NCBI GenBank assembly: GCA_031277395.1
Contig: JAITML010000040.1
Location: 1 to 32,073, forward strand
DNA length: 32,073 nt
From: Methylobacillus sp.
Lineage (GTDB): Bacteria > Pseudomonadota > Gammaproteobacteria > Burkholderiales > Methylophilaceae
Direction: 5' to 3'
Below, piece after piece: positions 18,270-27,906 of this stretch (the stretch's first letter is position 1; each line of letters opens with the position of its first letter). The position numbers and the translations under genes were made by a program. The notes below the pieces were generated by a model. The model was not told where the DNA came from. It worked only from the letters and a program-made list of their open reading frames with translations, and made no database searches.

Positions 18270-18306
18270 AAGTAATTCCTTTCATATCCTGATACCCGAA
18301 TTACTT
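18270..18306. promoter_or_regulatory. Inverted repeat upstream of gap, candidate operator
   Basis: AAGTAATTC (18270-18278) and GAATTACTT (18298-18306) form a perfect 9-base inverted repeat with a 19-base AT-rich spacer, in the 82 bases between the tkt terminator and gap. No T-run follows. Arm centres are 28 bases apart, roughly three helical turns, which suits a dimeric regulator. I could not place a convincing -35/-10 pair, though TATCCT lies at 18285-18290 between the arms. Confidence 0.4.
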
Positions 18307-18329
18307 AAACAGTTTGAATAGAAAGGTGA

Positions 18330-19334
<1,005 letters not shown>

Positions 19335-19388
19335 AACTGCAATACCTAAAGCTTGAAAATTTCATCAGCTTAATTTCAGGGGAACATC

Positions 19389-20597
19389 ATGGCCGTAATC
19401 AAAATGACTGAACTGGATCTCAAGGGCAAACGTGTCCTGATCCGCGAAGACCTCAATGTACCGCAGGCCGATGACGGCAGCGTTGCAGACGACACGCGCA
19501 TTCGCGCTTCATTACCAACCATAGAGTTTGCAGCGAAGGCGGGCGCGAAAGTCATGCTTATGTCGCATCTCGGTCGTCCCAAGGAAGGCCCGACCGAAGG
19601 GCGCTACACCGATGCCGACAGCCTGCGCCCAATCGCCGAGCATCTCGGCAAACTGCTCAAGCGCGAAGTTCGCCTTTATCAGGATTGGCTTGGCAACGGA
19701 AAAATTTATGTGCAGCAAATGCGCGATGGCGAAGTGGCCGTGCTGGAAAATGTGCGCTTCAACATCGGCGAGAACAACAACGAAGATCGACTTTCGTGGG
19801 AAATGTCGCGGCTGTGTGATATCTATGTGATGGATGCCTTCGGCACTGCGCATCGCGCGCAGGCTTCCACGCATGGCGTTGCCAAGTACGCGTCGGTTGC
19901 ATGCGCGGGGCCGTTGCTGGCGGCTGAACTCGATGCGCTCGGCAAGGCGCTCAAGGAACCCAAGCGTCCGCTGGTGGCGATTGTCGGCGGCTCCAAGGTT
20001 TCCACCAAACTGACCGTGCTTGATTCGCTGTCGCATATCGTTGATCAACTCATCGTCGGCGGCGGCATTGCCAATACCTTTATCAAGGCCGCCGGTTTCA
20101 ATGTCGGAAAATCCCTGTACGAAGCCGATCTGGTCGATGAGGCGCGCCGTCTCATCGAAGCTGCCAAGGCCAAGGGCGGTGAAATTCCTGTGCCGACGGA
20201 TGTGGTGGTCGGCAAAAAATTCGATGCGAACGAACCGGCTGTCGTAAAGAAAGTCAGTGAAGTCGCGGATGACGACATGATTTTCGACATCGGCCCCGAG
20301 ACCGCGAAAACCTATGCTGCCTATCTCAAAAAAGCAGGCACCATAGTATGGAACGGCCCGGTCGGCGTGTTTGAGTTTGACCAGTTTGGCGCGGGCACCA
20401 AGGCGCTCGGCGAGGCGATTGCCGACAGTGATGCGTTCTCGATTGCGGGCGGTGGTGATACCCTCGCGGCCATCGCCAAATACAATCTCGGCGATCGTAT
20501 CTCCTACATTTCCACCGGCGGTGGCGCTTTTCTGGAATTCCTTGAAGGCAAAAAACTTCCGGCGGTCGAAATTCTGGAGCAACGCGCCAATGGATGA
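19389..20597 (+). CDS. pgk: Phosphoglycerate kinase
   Basis: Pgk interconverts 3-phosphoglycerate and 1,3-bisphosphoglycerate with ATP/ADP. The 402-aa length is slightly above the common 387-400. Motifs: [10 protein letters not shown] (about residue 15), [52 protein letters not shown], and the nucleotide loop [18 protein letters not shown] lies before the ATG. The gap to gap contains a small AT-rich hairpin (AAGCT at 19349 with AGCTT at 19367). Its 3' end overlaps pyk by 8 bases, so both are translated from one message. Confidence 0.97.
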   Translation: MAVIKMTELDLKGKRVLIREDLNVPQADDGSVADDTRIRASLPTIEFAAKAGAKVMLMSHLGRPKEGPTEGRYTDADSLRPIAEHLGKLLKREVRLYQDWLGNGKIYVQQMRDGEVAVLENVRFNIGENNNEDRLSWEMSRLCDIYVMDAFGTAHRAQASTHGVAKYASVACAGPLLAAELDALGKALKEPKRPLVAIVGGSKVSTKLTVLDSLSHIVDQLIVGGGIANTFIKAAGFNVGKSLYEADLVDEARRLIEAAKAKGGEIPVPTDVVVGKKFDANEPAVVKKVSEVADDDMIFDIGPETAKTYAAYLKKAGTIVWNGPVGVFEFDQFGAGTKALGEAIADSDAFSIAGGGDTLAAIAKYNLGDRISYISTGGGAFLEFLEGKKLPAVEILEQRANG

Positions 20598-22044
20598 ATC
20601 TGCCGCTCCGCGTAAAACAAAAATCGTTGCCACATTGGGGCCTGCTTCCAGCAGTGAAGAAGTGCTGGATCGCATGGTCGAAGCAGGTGTTGATGTGGTA
20701 CGTCTCAATTTCTCGCACGGTACGGCGCAGGAGCATATCCAGCGCGCCGAACTGGTGCGTTCAATCGCGCGCAATCGTCACCGTCCGGTTGGCGTATTGT
20801 GCGACCTGCAAGGCCCCAAGATACGCATAGGTCGTTTTGCCGATGGAAAAATCAATCTCGCAAAAGGCGACAAATTCACGCTCGACGCGGATTGCGTGCT
20901 GGGTGACCAGACGCGCGTCGGACTGGATTATCCCAGCCTGCCCGCCGAGGTAGAATCCGGCGCGATTTTGCTGCTGGATGACGGGCGCGTGGTAATGACG
21001 GTGGATCGTGTGGTCGGCAACGAAGTGCATTGCACGGTGGATGTCGGTGGCGTGCTTTCCAACAACAAAGGCATCAATCGCAAGGGCGGCGGACTGGCCG
21101 CCGAAGCATTGACGGAGAAGGACAAGGCCGACATCAAAACCGCCGCCGCGCTGGAAGCCGATTACATCGCGATTTCATTTCCGCGTAGCGCCGCCGACGT
21201 GCAGTATGCGCGCGATCTCATTCGCGCGGCAGGTTGCAATGCCGGAGTTGTTGCCAAGATTGAACGCGCTGAGGCGATACACGCGCTCGATGAAATCATA
21301 GATGCCGCAGATGGCATCATGGTCGCGCGTGGCGATCTGGGTGTGGAAGTGGGCGACGCTGCGGTACCGGGTTTGCAAAAACGCATGATTCGCATGGCGC
21401 GTCAGCGCAACAAGCTCGCAATCACCGCCACGCAGATGATGGAATCCATGATTACCAACCCGATTCCCACGCGCGCCGAAGTGTCCGATGTCGCGAACGC
21501 CGTGCTGGATGGCACGGACGCGGTCATGCTGTCGGCGGAAAGCGCCGCCGGACAATATCCGGTTGAAACCATCTGCGCGATGGATCGCGTGTGCCGCGAA
21601 GCCGAGCGCGAGGATGACGGCAGTCATACGGTCAAGCAGGATGACCGGCAGTTCCAGCGCATCGACGAATCCATTGCCATGGCGACGCTTTATACCGCCG
21701 AGCATCTCAAGGTGAAAGCCATCGCCGCGCTTACGCAATCGGGCGCGAGCGTCATGTGGTTGTCACGCTCCAATGTCAGTGTGCCGATTTACGCGCTCAC
21801 GCCGGACAAACACACACGGCGCAAACTCACGCTGTTTCGCGGCGTTTATCCGTTTCGTTTCGACCAGACGACGACAGACCGCGACCTCATTCTCGAAAGC
21901 GCGGAAAACGAATTGTTGCGGCGCGGACTGGTGCAGGACGACGATTTGATTTTGCTGATTATCGGCGAGCCGATAGGCGTTTCGGGCGGCACCAATACGC
22001 TCAAAATCGTCAGGGTCGGCGAGCACCGCAAACTTAAACATTAA
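20590..22044 (+). CDS. pyk: Pyruvate kinase
   Basis: Pyruvate kinase makes pyruvate and ATP from phosphoenolpyruvate. The frame is open far upstream inside pgk; the ATG at 20590 ([19 protein letters not shown]) gives a 484-aa protein of normal size. Motifs: [34 protein letters not shown], the metal/substrate site [27 protein letters not shown] and [18 protein letters not shown]-terminal domain follows ([19 protein letters not shown]). Within a Calvin-type block its role is probably to draw fixed carbon from the triose pool to pyruvate. The start overlaps the pgk stop, and fba follows after 23 bases. Confidence 0.96.
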   Translation: MDESAAPRKTKIVATLGPASSSEEVLDRMVEAGVDVVRLNFSHGTAQEHIQRAELVRSIARNRHRPVGVLCDLQGPKIRIGRFADGKINLAKGDKFTLDADCVLGDQTRVGLDYPSLPAEVESGAILLLDDGRVVMTVDRVVGNEVHCTVDVGGVLSNNKGINRKGGGLAAEALTEKDKADIKTAAALEADYIAISFPRSAADVQYARDLIRAAGCNAGVVAKIERAEAIHALDEIIDAADGIMVARGDLGVEVGDAAVPGLQKRMIRMARQRNKLAITATQMMESMITNPIPTRAEVSDVANAVLDGTDAVMLSAESAAGQYPVETICAMDRVCREAEREDDGSHTVKQDDRQFQRIDESIAMATLYTAEHLKVKAIAALTQSGASVMWLSRSNVSVPIYALTPDKHTRRKLTLFRGVYPFRFDQTTTDRDLILESAENELLRRGLVQDDDLILLIIGEPIGVSGGTNTLKIVRVGEHRKLKH

Positions 22045-22067
22045 ATAATTATTCGGAGACTTCAATT

Positions 22068-23138
22068 ATGGCACTCGTATCACTGCGTCAACTTCTGGAT
22101 CATGCGGCCGAGCACAGCTACGGCTTGCCCGCGTTTAACGTCAACAACATGGAGCAAGTCCACGCCATCATGCAGGCTGCCGACGCAGTGGACAGCCCCG
22201 TTATCCTGCAAGGTTCGGCCGGCGCGCGCAAATACGCGGGCGAACCCTTTCTGCGCCACCTCATTGATGCCGCAGTCGAAGCCTATCCGCATATTCCGCT
22301 GGTCATGCATCAGGATCACGGCGCTTCTCCCGCAGTCTGCATCCAGGCCATACGTTCCGGATTTTCCAGCGTGATGATGGACGGCTCGCTCAAGGAGGAC
22401 ATGAAAACTCCGGCGACCTACGAGTACAACGTGAATGTGACGAAACACGTGGTTGACATGGCTCATGCCGTCGGCGTTTCGGTTGAAGGCGAACTGGGCT
22501 GTCTCGGCTCGCTCGAAACCGGCATGGCGGGCGAAGAAGATGGTCACGGCGCCGAAGGCGTGCTGGATCACTCCGCGTTGTTGACCGACCCCGAAGAAGC
22601 CGCCGCTTTCGTCAAAGCAACCGGTGTCGATGCGCTTGCGATTGCCATCGGTACCAGCCACGGTGCGTACAAGTTCACCAAGCCGCCCACCGGCGAAACG
22701 CTCGCGATTGGCCGCATCAAGGAAATCCACGCGCGCATTCCCAACACCCATCTGGTGATGCACGGTTCATCCAGCGTGCCGCAGGAATGGCTCAAAATCA
22801 TCAATGCCCACGGCGGCGCAATTCCTGAAACCTACGGTGTACCCGTGGAAGAAATCGTGCAAGGCATCAAGCACGGCGTGCGCAAGGTCAACATCGACAC
22901 CGACCTGCGCCTCGCCTCCACCGGCGCGGTGCGGCAATATCTCTACAATCCTGAAAACGCCAAGGATTTCGATCCGCGCAAATTTTTCATCGCCTCCACC
23001 AAAGCCATGGCCGATCTCTGCAAAGCTCGCTTTGAAGCTTTCGGTTCTGCCGGACAAGCCGCGAAAATCAAGGCATTGAGTTGCGACGAAATGGCGGTGC
23101 GCTACAAAAAGGGCGAGCTGGCGGCAGTGGTCAAGTAA
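22068..23138 (+). CDS. fba: Class II fructose-bisphosphate aldolase (Calvin-cycle type)
   Basis: This zinc-dependent aldolase condenses dihydroxyacetone phosphate with glyceraldehyde-3-phosphate, and in Calvin-cycle bacteria also with erythrose-4-phosphate. The 356-aa length fits the CbbA/FbaA subtype. Motifs: [20 protein letters not shown] (zinc His and catalytic Asp); [31 protein letters not shown] (zinc His); [11 protein letters not shown] (zinc His); and [11 protein letters not shown] (phosphate binding). GGAG lies before the ATG. It follows pyk closely and precedes cbbY, supporting an autotrophic carbon role. Subtype assignment is by length and resemblance. Confidence 0.96.
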   Translation: MALVSLRQLLDHAAEHSYGLPAFNVNNMEQVHAIMQAADAVDSPVILQGSAGARKYAGEPFLRHLIDAAVEAYPHIPLVMHQDHGASPAVCIQAIRSGFSSVMMDGSLKEDMKTPATYEYNVNVTKHVVDMAHAVGVSVEGELGCLGSLETGMAGEEDGHGAEGVLDHSALLTDPEEAAAFVKATGVDALAIAIGTSHGAYKFTKPPTGETLAIGRIKEIHARIPNTHLVMHGSSSVPQEWLKIINAHGGAIPETYGVPVEEIVQGIKHGVRKVNIDTDLRLASTGAVRQYLYNPENAKDFDPRKFFIASTKAMADLCKARFEAFGSAGQAAKIKALSCDEMAVRYKKGELAAVVK

Positions 23139-23147
23139 TTCCGCTTT

Positions 23148-23180
23148 CCGTTCATCTTGAGCCTGGCGCAGGATGAACGG
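23148..23180. repeat. Palindromic hairpin between fba and cbbY
   Basis: CCGTTCATC (23148-23156) and GATGAACGG (23172-23180) make a perfect 9-base stem around TTGAGCCTGGCGCAG. It resembles a widespread dispersed hairpin in proteobacteria that reads like GTTCATCCTGAGC...GAAGGATGAAC. No T-run follows. It includes the only AGGA-like stretch near the cbbY start. Confidence 0.7.
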
Positions 23181-23186
23181 CTCTCC

Positions 23187-23942
23187 ATGTCACTACAAGC
23201 CCTGCTATTCGACATTGACGGTACGCTCGCGGATACCGAGCGTGACGGGCATCGACCTGCATTCAATCAAGCCTTCGCAGAATTCGGCCTTGATTGGAAC
23301 TGGACGCCCGAACTCTACGGCAAACTGCTGACCGTCACCGGCGGCAAGGAACGCATCCGTTATTTCGTCGAGCACTATCTGCCGGATTTCCACAGCCCCG
23401 ATTTTGATGCGCTGGTCGCCAATCTGCACAAAGCCAAAACGCGGCACTACACGGCGATGCTTGCAAACGGCGCGATTCCGCTGCGCCCCGGCATACATCG
23501 CTTGTTAAATGAGGCGCGTCAAGCCGGGTTGCGACTGGCCGTGGTAACGACGACCACGCCGGAAAATGTGACCGCGCTGCTGCGTTACAGTCTCGCGGAA
23601 GATGCGGAATCCTGGTTTGAACTCATCGCCGCCGGCGATATCGTCGCCGCCAAAAAACCCGCGCCGGATATCTATCTGCATACGCTGCAGAAGATGCAAT
23701 TGGCTCCGACGCAATGTCTCGCTTTCGAAGATTCCCGCAACGGCTTGCTCGCCAGCCGCGCCGCGCATGTGCCAACGGTGGTGACCGTGAACGGCTACAC
23801 CGAACACGAAAATTTTGACGATGCGCTCGTCGTGCTGAGCGATCTCGGCGAGCCGCATGCGCCGTTTACCGTGCTCAAGGGCGACGTGAACGGCAAGGAA
23901 TATGTGGATCTGGAATTGCTGCGCCGATGGGTGGGCGGATGA
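23187..23942 (+). CDS. cbbY: CbbY-type HAD phosphatase
   Basis: This 251-aa HAD-superfamily hydrolase resembles CbbY, which in Rhodobacter and plants dephosphorylates xylulose-1,5-bisphosphate, a misfire product that inhibits Rubisco. Motif I is FDIDGTLADTE (nucleophile D9, acid/base D11). A helical cap (about 15-90) carries DGHRPAFNQAF and TGGKERIRYF. Motif II is VTTTTPENV, motif III lies in AAKKPAPDIY, and motif IV is FEDSRNG. The ATG at 23187 gives the natural N-terminus; an in-frame TTG at 23157 falls inside the hairpin. Its position after fba fits Rubisco repair. Other sugar-phosphate phosphatase activities cannot be excluded. Confidence 0.87.
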   Translation: MSLQALLFDIDGTLADTERDGHRPAFNQAFAEFGLDWNWTPELYGKLLTVTGGKERIRYFVEHYLPDFHSPDFDALVANLHKAKTRHYTAMLANGAIPLRPGIHRLLNEARQAGLRLAVVTTTTPENVTALLRYSLAEDAESWFELIAAGDIVAAKKPAPDIYLHTLQKMQLAPTQCLAFEDSRNGLLASRAAHVPTVVTVNGYTEHENFDDALVVLSDLGEPHAPFTVLKGDVNGKEYVDLELLRRWVGG

Positions 23943-23957
23943 GCGCACTTCAGGGAT

Positions 23958-23981
23958 CAGGAATCGGGTTACAGGAATCAG
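23958..23981 (+). repeat. CAGGAATC-type dispersed repeat, copy 1
   Basis: A 24-base unit (CAGGAATCGGGTTACAGGAATCAG) matches the reverse complement of 26404-26427 at 20 of 24 positions. It is the first of three repeat families in the cbbY-purC gap. Confidence 0.6.
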
Positions 23982-23986
23982 TAAGC

Positions 23987-24019
23987 AGGATGGGTGGAGT
24001 CAAAGGCGATACCCATCCT
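23987..24019. repeat. AGGATGGGT palindrome
   Basis: AGGATGGGT (23987-23995) and ACCCATCCT (24011-24019) form a perfect 9-base stem with a 15-base loop. A very similar hairpin (GGATGGGT...GCGATACCCATCC) is dispersed in many proteobacterial genomes, so this is probably a mobile-type repeat rather than a local regulator. Confidence 0.7.
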
Positions 24020-24036
24020 ACGCTTGCTTGATAAAG

Positions 24037-24077
24037 CCCCTCGCCCCTTGGGGGAGAGCTAAGCGAGGGGGTTGGGG
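24037..24077. repeat. GC-rich palindrome, intergenic relative of the hypF element
   Basis: CCCCTCGC (24037-24044) pairs with GCGAGGGG (24063-24070), with an inner CCCC/GGGG pair and a trailing TTGGGG. The layout of C-rich arm, GGGGGAGAG and second G-rich arm matches the first half of the element inside hypF. The rest of the gap to purC (24078-24187) shows no gene. Confidence 0.6.
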
Positions 24078-24187
24078 CAGGATAGCGTGCCTGGTTGCTT
24101 GGTCTGTACCCTGCAATATGGAACCTGCTTCCCATATATTCGCCGAGAGGCGATAATTAAAATCTTTGCGTGTGTACCGGAATTGCG

Positions 24188-25090
24188 ATGACACAACCTT
24201 TGCTGGAATCCAGCATCCAGAGCCTGCCGCTGCTTCATAGGGGCAAGGTGCGCGATATTTATGACATAGACGCGGACAACATGCTGATCGTGGCGACGGA
24301 TCGTTTGTCGGCATTTGATGTGGTGTTGCCGACGGCGATTCCCGGCAAGGGGGCGGTGCTGACGCAGGTGGCCAATTTCTGGTTCGCGCGGCTTGCGGGA
24401 ATTATTCCGAATCATCTCACGGGGGTGGATCCGGCTACGGTCGTGAGCGCGGATGAGCGTGACCAAGTGATCGGTCGCGCGATTGTCGCGCGCAAGTTGA
24501 AGCCGTTGCCGATTGAGGCGGTGGTGCGCGGTTATCTTGTGGGCAGCGGCTGGAAGGAATATCGAAAGAGCGGTTCGGTGTGCGGCATTGCGTTGCCTGC
24601 GGGTTTGCAGGAGGCATCCCGACTCCCCGAGCCGATTTTCACGCCTTCGACCAAGGCCGCAGTCGGCGCGCATGACGAGAACATCACCTTCGCGCAAACC
24701 TGTGAATTGCTTGGCGCGAAACGCGCCGAAGAAGTGCGCGATATCGCGATCCGGCTGTATCGCGCGGCGGCGGAGTATGCGCTTGCCAAGGGCATCATCA
24801 TCGCCGATACCAAGTTTGAATTCGGCATGGATGCAGATGGAAAACTGGTGCTGATTGATGAGGCGCTGACGCCGGATTCGTCGCGTTTCTGGCCGGCGGA
24901 TCACTATCGCGTCGGCAGCAATCCACCCAGCTATGACAAGCAGTTTGTGCGTGACTGGCTGGAGGCATCGGGTTGGAACAAACAGGCGCCCGGCCCCGAA
25001 TTGCCGCCCGAGGTGGCTGCCAAAACCGGCGAGAAATACCGTGAGGCATTGCGGCAACTGACCGGCCATGACCTCGAAAGCCAAGCATGA
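24188..25090 (+). CDS. purC: SAICAR synthase
   Basis: PurC (phosphoribosylaminoimidazole-succinocarboxamide synthase) joins aspartate to CAIR in purine synthesis. The ATG at 24188 gives 300 aa, the long form common in beta- and gammaproteobacteria; an in-frame GTG at 24170 has no better ribosome site. Motifs: [57 protein letters not shown]; and [15 protein letters not shown]. The 3' end overlaps the carbonic anhydrase gene as ATGA. Upstream is a 245-base gap packed with repeats. Confidence 0.96.
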   Translation: MTQPLLESSIQSLPLLHRGKVRDIYDIDADNMLIVATDRLSAFDVVLPTAIPGKGAVLTQVANFWFARLAGIIPNHLTGVDPATVVSADERDQVIGRAIVARKLKPLPIEAVVRGYLVGSGWKEYRKSGSVCGIALPAGLQEASRLPEPIFTPSTKAAVGAHDENITFAQTCELLGAKRAEEVRDIAIRLYRAAAEYALAKGIIIADTKFEFGMDADGKLVLIDEALTPDSSRFWPADHYRVGSNPPSYDKQFVRDWLEASGWNKQAPGPELPPEVAAKTGEKYREALRQLTGHDLESQA

Positions 25091-25719
25091 ATGACATCAA
25101 CCTGTTCATAGACGGATTCCGGCGCTTTCAGGAAAATTATTTCGGCGAAAACAAGGAGCTTTTCACCAAGCTGAAGCAAGGCCAGAAGCCCAGTACACTG
25201 GTGATTGCCTGTTCCGATTCGCGCGTTGACCCCGCGATTTTGACCAACTGCGAGCCCGGCCAGATGTTCGTTGTGCGCAATGTCGGCAATCTTGTGCCGC
25301 CCTACGAAACCGGCGCCGGTTTGCACGGCGTTTCGACCGCGCTGGAATTCGGCGTGCGCTCGCTCGAAGTCGAACACATCATCGTGCTCGGCCATCGCCA
25401 ATGCACCGGTATCCGCGTGCTCATGGAAGACGGCACGCCTGAATCCAAAGGCGAATTCATCGGCAACTGGGTCAACATCGCCAAACGCGCCAAGGAGCGT
25501 GTGCTGGCTGATTTTTCCGCCGCAAGCGCCGATGCGCGCATCGCCGCCTGCGAAGAACAATCCATCCTCGTCTCACTTGAAAATCTCATGACCTTTCCCT
25601 GGCTGCGCGAGCGCGTCGAGCAGGGCAAGCTCACATTGCACGGCTGGCTGTTTGATCTGAAACACGGAAAACTGGTTGCCTACAATCCCGAACAGGGCGC
25701 GTTTGAATCGTTGACTTGA
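25087..25719 (+). CDS. Beta-carbonic anhydrase
   Basis: Beta-class carbonic anhydrases interconvert CO2 and bicarbonate with an active-site zinc. The 210-aa protein shows ACSDSRVDP (C42 ligand with the D44-R46 dyad) and GHRQCTG (H103 and C106 ligands). The usual motif is closer to GHSxCGG, so this is a mild variant. [11 protein letters not shown] and the C-terminal [15 protein letters not shown] are typical. The start overlaps purC (ATGA), which implies tight coupling. Bicarbonate for purine carboxylation or for general anaplerosis is plausible, and support of CO2 fixation is also possible. There is no signal peptide or membrane segment, so it is cytoplasmic. Confidence 0.95.
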   Translation: MNDINLFIDGFRRFQENYFGENKELFTKLKQGQKPSTLVIACSDSRVDPAILTNCEPGQMFVVRNVGNLVPPYETGAGLHGVSTALEFGVRSLEVEHIIVLGHRQCTGIRVLMEDGTPESKGEFIGNWVNIAKRAKERVLADFSAASADARIAACEEQSILVSLENLMTFPWLRERVEQGKLTLHGWLFDLKHGKLVAYNPEQGAFESLT

Positions 25720-25755
25720 GGCGGCGGTCGATGGCGTGATGCAGGGGTAATCCCG

Positions 25756-25761
25756 TATAAT
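25756..25761 (+). promoter_or_regulatory. -10 element of the ppa promoter
   Basis: A perfect TATAAT lies 31 bases before the ppa ATG, with a start expected near 25768. The -35 region (near GGCGTG) is weak, so an activator or other contacts may be needed. Confidence 0.45.
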
Positions 25762-25792
25762 CACGCGCTTTTCAGTCAGGAATTACGCAAAC

Positions 25793-26341
25793 ATGGCCTT
25801 TATCAATGTGCCGACCGGCAAGGACATTCCCAACGACTTCAACGTCATCATCGAAATCCCGATGCAGGGCGATCCGGTCAAATACGAAGTGGACAAGGAA
25901 ACCGGCGCGATTTTCGTCGACCGGTTCATGGGGACTTCCATGCAATACCCGTGTAACTACGGTTACATTCCGCATACGCTTTCCGAAGACGGTGACCCGG
26001 TTGATGTGCTTGTCGTCACTCCCGTGCCGCTCATCCCCGGCGTGGTCGTGCGTTGTCGCCCGCTCGGCATGCTCAAAATGGTTGACGAAGCCGGCCCCGA
26101 TGCCAAAGTGCTCGCCGTGCCGGTGGACAAAGTGTGCGGCCTCTACAGCCACTACAAGGACTACAACGATGTCTCCGCATGGCGACTGACCATGATTTCC
26201 CACTTCTTTGAGCACTACAAAGACCTCGATCAGGGCAAGTGGGTCAAGGTCGAAGGCTGGGCCGGCCCGGAAGCCGCGCGCAAGGAAATCATCGACGGCG
26301 TGGAACGGTTTGGCAGCGCGGTGGACAAGCCGGCGTTTTAG
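25793..26341 (+). CDS. ppa: Inorganic pyrophosphatase, family I
   Basis: This soluble enzyme hydrolyses pyrophosphate to phosphate. The 182-aa length is normal for bacterial family I. Landmarks: [40 protein letters not shown], which contains the metal-binding aspartates of the DGDPVDVLV signature; [19 protein letters not shown]; and [20 protein letters not shown]. It lies upstream of the PPi-type phosphofructokinase and the H+-pumping pyrophosphatase, so three PPi-using enzymes are adjacent. A TATAAT box precedes it, and a repeat-rich 146-base gap follows. Confidence 0.97.
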   Translation: MAFINVPTGKDIPNDFNVIIEIPMQGDPVKYEVDKETGAIFVDRFMGTSMQYPCNYGYIPHTLSEDGDPVDVLVVTPVPLIPGVVVRCRPLGMLKMVDEAGPDAKVLAVPVDKVCGLYSHYKDYNDVSAWRLTMISHFFEHYKDLDQGKWVKVEGWAGPEAARKEIIDGVERFGSAVDKPAF

Positions 26342-26342
26342 G

Positions 26343-26427
26343 CAGGATACAGGGTTCAGTAAAATCAAAAACAGACACGGCGCAGCCGCACAACCCCTGT
26401 AGCCTGAACCCTGTAACCTGACTCCTG
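26343..26427. repeat. Facing copies of the CAGGATACAGGGTTCAG-type repeat
   Basis: TACAGGGTTCAG (26348-26359) and CTGAACCCTGTA (26404-26415) are perfect 12-base inverted arms 44 bases apart, extended by AGGA/TCCT with an internal bulge. The right half (26404-26427) is the inverse of the repeat at 23958-23981. A small CGGC/GCCG hairpin lies in between. It could end or stabilise ppa mRNA, but no T-run is present. Confidence 0.65.
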
Positions 26428-26487
26428 TTGTGGTAAGCTTGCGCGGTGCCCTGCCGCGTTCATGGCGGGGTTGTGAGGAGCATTCCA

Positions 26488-27747
26488 ATGACAAAGACTA
26501 TCAAAAATGCGTTTTACGCGCAGTCGGGGGGGGTGACGGCGGTAATTAATGCTTCCGCTTGCGGCGTAATCGAGACGGCGCGCAAGCATCCCGACAAGAT
26601 TGGCAAGGTGTACGCGGGGCGCAACGGCATCATAGGCGCGCTTGCCGAAGACCTGATTGATACTGGCAAGGAATCCGATGCGACCATCGCCGCCTTGCGT
26701 TACACACCTTCCGGCGCGTTCGGCTCCTGCCGCTACAAGCTCAAGAGTCTGGACAGCAATCGCCGCGAATACGAGCGTTTGATCGAGGTGTTTCGCGCGC
26801 ACGACATCGGCTATTTTTTTTATAACGGCGGCGGTGATTCGGCGGATACCTGCTACAAAATTTCGCAACTCTCGGAGAGCATGGGTTATCCGGTGCAGGC
26901 GATTCATGTGCCGAAAACGGTGGATAATGATTTGCCGATTACCGACAATTGCCCGGGCTTCGGCTCGGTTGCGAAATATATTGCGGTATCCACGCTGGAG
27001 GCGAGTTTTGACGTGCGTTCCATGTGCAAGACTTCGACCAAAATTTTTGTGATAGAGGTCATGGGTCGCCATGCGGGCTGGATTGCGGCGGCGGGCGGAT
27101 TGATCGAGGACTACGGTTTTCCGGTGGTGATTCTGTTTCCGGAAGTGGAATTCGACGAGAAAAAATTTCTCGCGCAAGTGGATGCGAAAGTGAAACAGCA
27201 CGGCCATTGCACGGTGGTGGTGTCAGAAGGTTGTCATTATCCCGATGGAAAATTTATCGCCGAGCAAGGGGCAAAGGATGTGTTCGGCCATGCGCAACTG
27301 GGCGGCGCCGCGCCCGTGGTGGCGAACATGATCAAGGACGCACTTGGTCATCGTTACCATTGGGCGGTCGCGGATTATTTGCAGCGCGCGGCACGGCATA
27401 TTGCCTCCAAGACCGATGTGAAACAGGCGTATGAATTGGGCAGGGCGGCGGTCAATCTCGCGCTCAGGGGAAAAAACTCGGTGATGCCGACGATCATTCG
27501 CACTTCGGATGCGCCCTACAAGTATCGCATCGGTTGCGCCGATCTCAAGGATGTTGCGAATGTCGAGAAATTCATGCCGCTGGATTTCATCAGCAAGGAT
27601 GGCTATGGCATTACCGAGCGTTGCAAGCGCTACCTGCGACCGCTGATTGCGGGCGAGGATTATCCGAAATACGAAAATGGATTGCCGCGCTACGTCACTC
27701 TCAAAAACGAGGCGGTACGGCGGCGATTGCCGGAGTTTGATATTTAA
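26488..27747 (+). CDS. pfp: Pyrophosphate-type phosphofructokinase
   Basis: This 419-aa PfkA-family enzyme phosphorylates fructose-6-phosphate. The ATG at 26488 follows GAGGAG; an in-frame ATG at 26446 adds no recognisable sequence. Motifs: QSGGVTAVIN near residue 12; GGGDSADT (114-121); PKTVDND (142-148, catalytic D146); VIEVMGRHAGWIA; and FPEVEFDEKKF. K143 fits the PPi-using type, where ATP enzymes have Gly. At the other specificity position, after GGD, it has Ser (S118) rather than Asp (PPi) or Gly (ATP). The neighbours ppa and hppA support PPi use. In autotrophs such reversible enzymes can also act on sedoheptulose phosphates. Donor specificity is inference. Confidence 0.85.
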   Translation: MTKTIKNAFYAQSGGVTAVINASACGVIETARKHPDKIGKVYAGRNGIIGALAEDLIDTGKESDATIAALRYTPSGAFGSCRYKLKSLDSNRREYERLIEVFRAHDIGYFFYNGGGDSADTCYKISQLSESMGYPVQAIHVPKTVDNDLPITDNCPGFGSVAKYIAVSTLEASFDVRSMCKTSTKIFVIEVMGRHAGWIAAAGGLIEDYGFPVVILFPEVEFDEKKFLAQVDAKVKQHGHCTVVVSEGCHYPDGKFIAEQGAKDVFGHAQLGGAAPVVANMIKDALGHRYHWAVADYLQRAARHIASKTDVKQAYELGRAAVNLALRGKNSVMPTIIRTSDAPYKYRIGCADLKDVANVEKFMPLDFISKDGYGITERCKRYLRPLIAGEDYPKYENGLPRYVTLKNEAVRRRLPEFDI

Positions 27748-27762
27748 ACTCGCTCGGCACAT

Positions 27763-27797
27763 CCTCTCCCCAACGCTCGCCCGTATGTGGGGGAGAG
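27763..27797. repeat. GC-rich palindrome between pfp and hppA
   Basis: CCTCTCCCC (27763-27771) faces GGGGGAGAG (27789-27797), giving an 8-base stem with a loop of about 17 bases. It belongs to the same CCTCTCCCC/GGGGAGAG family as the elements in hypF and before purC. It begins 16 bases after the pfp stop and could shield or end that transcript. The remaining bases up to hppA show no gene. Confidence 0.6.
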
Positions 27798-27906
27798 TAA
27801 GGGAAGATGGGTATCACTGGTATCATGTAGGTTTGGATGTACAAAGAAACAAGGGTTCGGGCCGCCCCGATGGAGTCGGTCTTGTTATTCAAGGAGGAGA
27901 TGTTTG

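Noticed and set aside
23943-24187. CRISPR-like or tRNA content in the repeat-rich gap
   Set aside because: The repeats are of three unrelated kinds with no regular spacing, and no cloverleaf could be drawn.
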